Shown in pieces: positions 15,018-16,317 of a stretch of 16,317 nt of DNA. Under the pieces are notes generated by a model that saw only the letters and a program-made list of their open reading frames with translations, had not been told where the DNA came from and searched no databases. The stretch's first letter is position 1; every line of letters begins with the position of its first letter. This stretch comes from DATEJJ01 sp039649115 (GTDB lineage: Bacteria > Actinomycetota > Actinomycetes > Mycobacteriales > Micromonosporaceae): assembly GCA_039649115.1 (NCBI GenBank), contig JBBWZQ010000092.1:1-16317 (forward strand), given 5' to 3'. The position numbers and the translations under genes are program-made.

Positions 15018-15550
15018 CTGAGCCTCCGGCCTTGCCGCAGGCCCCGGCCGGCGCGCGTCCGCGAGCGGGCCTGCGGGGTGGACCGGCGGTCGGGGGCGAA
15101 TGGAACGCCGGTGCGCACCGCGCGAGCCCCGACCACGGCCGCCTCGCCGAGGAACGTCACGCCGAGCATGAGTACCAGGCTCACCGTGGGGGCCAGGCTG
15201 GCGCCCAGCAGGTGCCCGCCCAGGCCCAGGCCGAGGCGGATCAGGGCGGAGGCCACCCAGACCGCGAGGGTCAGCGGGCGGTACCGGTACCAGAGGTGGC
15301 CGGCGTACTCGTACACCCTGATGGTGAGACCGCGCAGCAGTCCCAGGCCGAGCGCGACCGCGGCCTCGGCCACCAGCAGCCCCACGTCAAGGGTTGTGAC
15401 GTGGTGTTCGGTGACCTGGTACCCGCCCCAGACGAGCAGGGCGGCTGGCGGGATCACCAGCCGCCGTGCCTGCAACGGCTCGCCGGCCAACCGGCGCCAC
15501 ATGACATAGACGAACGCCGCCGCGATCAGCAGGATCTCCACCAGGTTCAT
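15014..15550 (-). CDS. Small integral membrane protein, possibly DUF1453/CcdC-like
   Basis: The protein is 178 aa with about five hydrophobic segments (2-18, 32-45, 54-72, 91-112 and 120-138) and a basic, Arg-rich cytoplasmic tail (144-178). The opening segment followed by RRLAGEPLQARRLVIPPAALL resembles the actinobacterial DUF1453 (CcdC-like) family; this assignment is tentative. It is the first gene of an operon with the histidine kinase and response regulator, overlapping the kinase start by 4 bp. Stoichiometric synthesis with the kinase is therefore plausible, and it may be an accessory sensor. The start is ATG at 15550. There is no Shine-Dalgarno, but a TACCGT lies 6 nt upstream, suggesting leaderless translation. 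A longer reading up to 15835 overlaps the MerR-type gene and is rejected. Confidence 0.75.
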   Translation of the reverse strand: MNLVEILLIAAAFVYVMWRRLAGEPLQARRLVIPPAALLVWGGYQVTEHHVTTLDVGLLVAEAAVALGLGLLRGLTIRVYEYAGHLWYRYRPLTLAVWVASALIRLGLGLGGHLLGASLAPTVSLVLMLGVTFLGEAAVVGARAVRTGVPFAPDRRSTPQARSRTRAGRGLRQGRRLR

Positions 15551-15556
15551 GGGTCG

Positions 15557-15562
15557 ACGGTA
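15557..15562 (-). promoter_or_regulatory. Possible leaderless -10 of the membrane protein-kinase-regulator operon
   Basis: TACCGT on the minus strand (15562-15557) ends 6 nt before the ATG at 15550, the same geometry as the ABC transporter promoter. No convincing -35 hexamer is seen about 17-19 bp upstream. Confidence 0.4.
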
Positions 15563-15585
15563 TGGATCGGGCCGGCCGAAAACCG

Positions 15586-15599
15586 CCACCCACGGGTGG
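15586..15599 (-). terminator. Possible hairpin terminator after the MerR-type gene
   Basis: CCACC (15586-15590) and GGTGG (15595-15599) can pair around a 4-nt loop. On the minus strand the hairpin is followed by CGGTTTTC, a short T-run. It lies 15 bp beyond the MerR-type stop and before the next promoter. The stem is short, so this is a weak call. Confidence 0.3.
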
Positions 15600-15614
15600 A
15601 GCCCGGGTGGAACC

Positions 15615-16317
15615 TTACGGTTGCGACCGGTCCGCGTTGGCGTGGATCGCGGCACGCACGTAGCCGGCGAGCCCCGGCGCGATCTCCTCGTAGCGCTGGG
15701 TGAACCGCTCGTCAGCCGGGTACATGTCGGCCAGGCCACGGTGCATGTCGTAGCCGCAGTCGTAGAACCACCGGGTGATGTTCTGCCGGTGCTCCTCAGC
15801 CACGTCCATCGCCCGCGGGCTGTCCGCCGGCGCACCCTCGCGCAGCGCGGCCGCGAACCGCATCTCGATGTCCCCGCTCACCGCCTTGATCGTCTGCCAG
15901 TCCTCCTTGGTGTACGTGCTGGTCCGCTGGTGCGACTGCCGGTACGCGCCGGTCTCGCCCCAGCGCTCCCGCGCCTCGTCCGCGTACCGGGCCGGGTCCT
16001 GCTCGCCGAAGACCTCGAAGCGTTCCTCCGGGGTCAGGGAGATGCCCATCTGCTGTGCCTCCATCGCTCGTCGTACGGACGCGACCATGCCCGTCAGCCT
16101 CGCGATCCGCGCGGTGAGCAGCTCACGCTGCCGGCGCAGGTGCGTCATCGCGTCGGCGTGCGGATCGTCGAGAATGGTCGCGATCTGTTCCAGGGCGAAG
16201 CCCAGCTCGCGGTAGAACAGGATCTGCTGCAGGCGCTGCAGGTCCGCGTCGTCGTACCGCCGGTACCCGGCGCGGGTCCGGCCGCTGGGCGACAGCAGCT
16301 TCAGCTCGTCGTAGTGG
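15615..16317 (-). CDS. MerR-family regulator with TipAS antibiotic-binding domain, N-terminus cut by window edge
   Basis: The visible 233 aa read from the right edge (first full codon at 16316) to the stop at 15615. The first part is a MerR DNA-binding domain missing about the first 15-20 residues: HYDELKLLSPSGRTRAGYRRYD then LQQILFYRELGFALEQIATILDD. A coiled-coil helix follows (about 55-85). The C-terminal 150 residues match the TipAS fold of TipAL: LTPEERFEVFGEQDPARYADEARERWGETGAY, and WFYDCGYDMHRGLADMYPADERFT near the end. In Streptomyces TipAL this domain captures thiopeptides covalently through a cysteine near residue 214. The Cys in WFYDCGYD falls near that position once the missing residues are added. 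Many homologues bind other ligands. Internal ATG at 16148 is not the start. Confidence 0.9.
   Translation of the reverse strand, partial: HYDELKLLSPSGRTRAGYRRYDDADLQRLQQILFYRELGFALEQIATILDDPHADAMTHLRRQRELLTARIARLTGMVASVRRAMEAQQMGISLTPEERFEVFGEQDPARYADEARERWGETGAYRQSHQRTSTYTKEDWQTIKAVSGDIEMRFAAALREGAPADSPRAMDVAEEHRQNITRWFYDCGYDMHRGLADMYPADERFTQRYEEIAPGLAGYVRAAIHANADRSQP

Overview
The window is high-GC DNA (mostly around 70% G+C) with NNC/NNG codon bias, GTG starts, 4-bp start/stop overlaps, leaderless promoters and a GlnR box. Together with a Mycobacterium-type RecA intein, this points to an actinomycete chromosome. A Micromonosporaceae-like origin fits but is inference. No CRISPR array, insertion sequence, rRNA or tRNA was found.

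Left part (1-4394, all minus strand): a DNA-repair-flavoured block. A UdgX-type uracil-DNA glycosylase, a long-chain-type acyl-CoA dehydrogenase and a DUF3046 protein are closely packed (12-bp gap, then a 4-bp overlap). They are followed by recA, which carries a 364-aa intein with apparently intact splicing and LAGLIDADG motifs at the M. leprae (RecA-b) site. The recA upstream region has a PafBC-type (recA-NDp-like) promoter, two DnaA-box-like sequences and a 14-bp palindrome. About 140 bp downstream of the intein, a 105-bp island of A/T-ending and rare codons sits exactly on the other known RecA intein site, the M. tuberculosis (RecA-a) position. This is the most striking anomaly of the window.

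Middle (4395-11493): a GlnR box precedes an Amt ammonium transporter and a divergent PII protein. Then come a MocR (GntR-aminotransferase) regulator transcribed away from a two-domain PNPOx-like/GNAT protein, and a polar amino-acid ABC transporter operon (lipoprotein, permease, ATPase) whose first gene looks leaderless.

Right part (11490-16317): two divergently transcribed single-pass membrane proteins with extracytoplasmic domains (one NPCBM-like) share a control region with an inverted repeat. Beyond them is an operon on the minus strand of a DUF1453/CcdC-like membrane protein, a NarL-type histidine kinase and its response regulator, joined by 4-bp overlaps. The window ends in a MerR/TipA-type regulator cut by the right edge.

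Three convergent junctions are tight: 3 bp at 6378-6380, a shared CTAG at 11490-11493, and 50 bp holding a 17-bp tandem repeat at 13103-13152.
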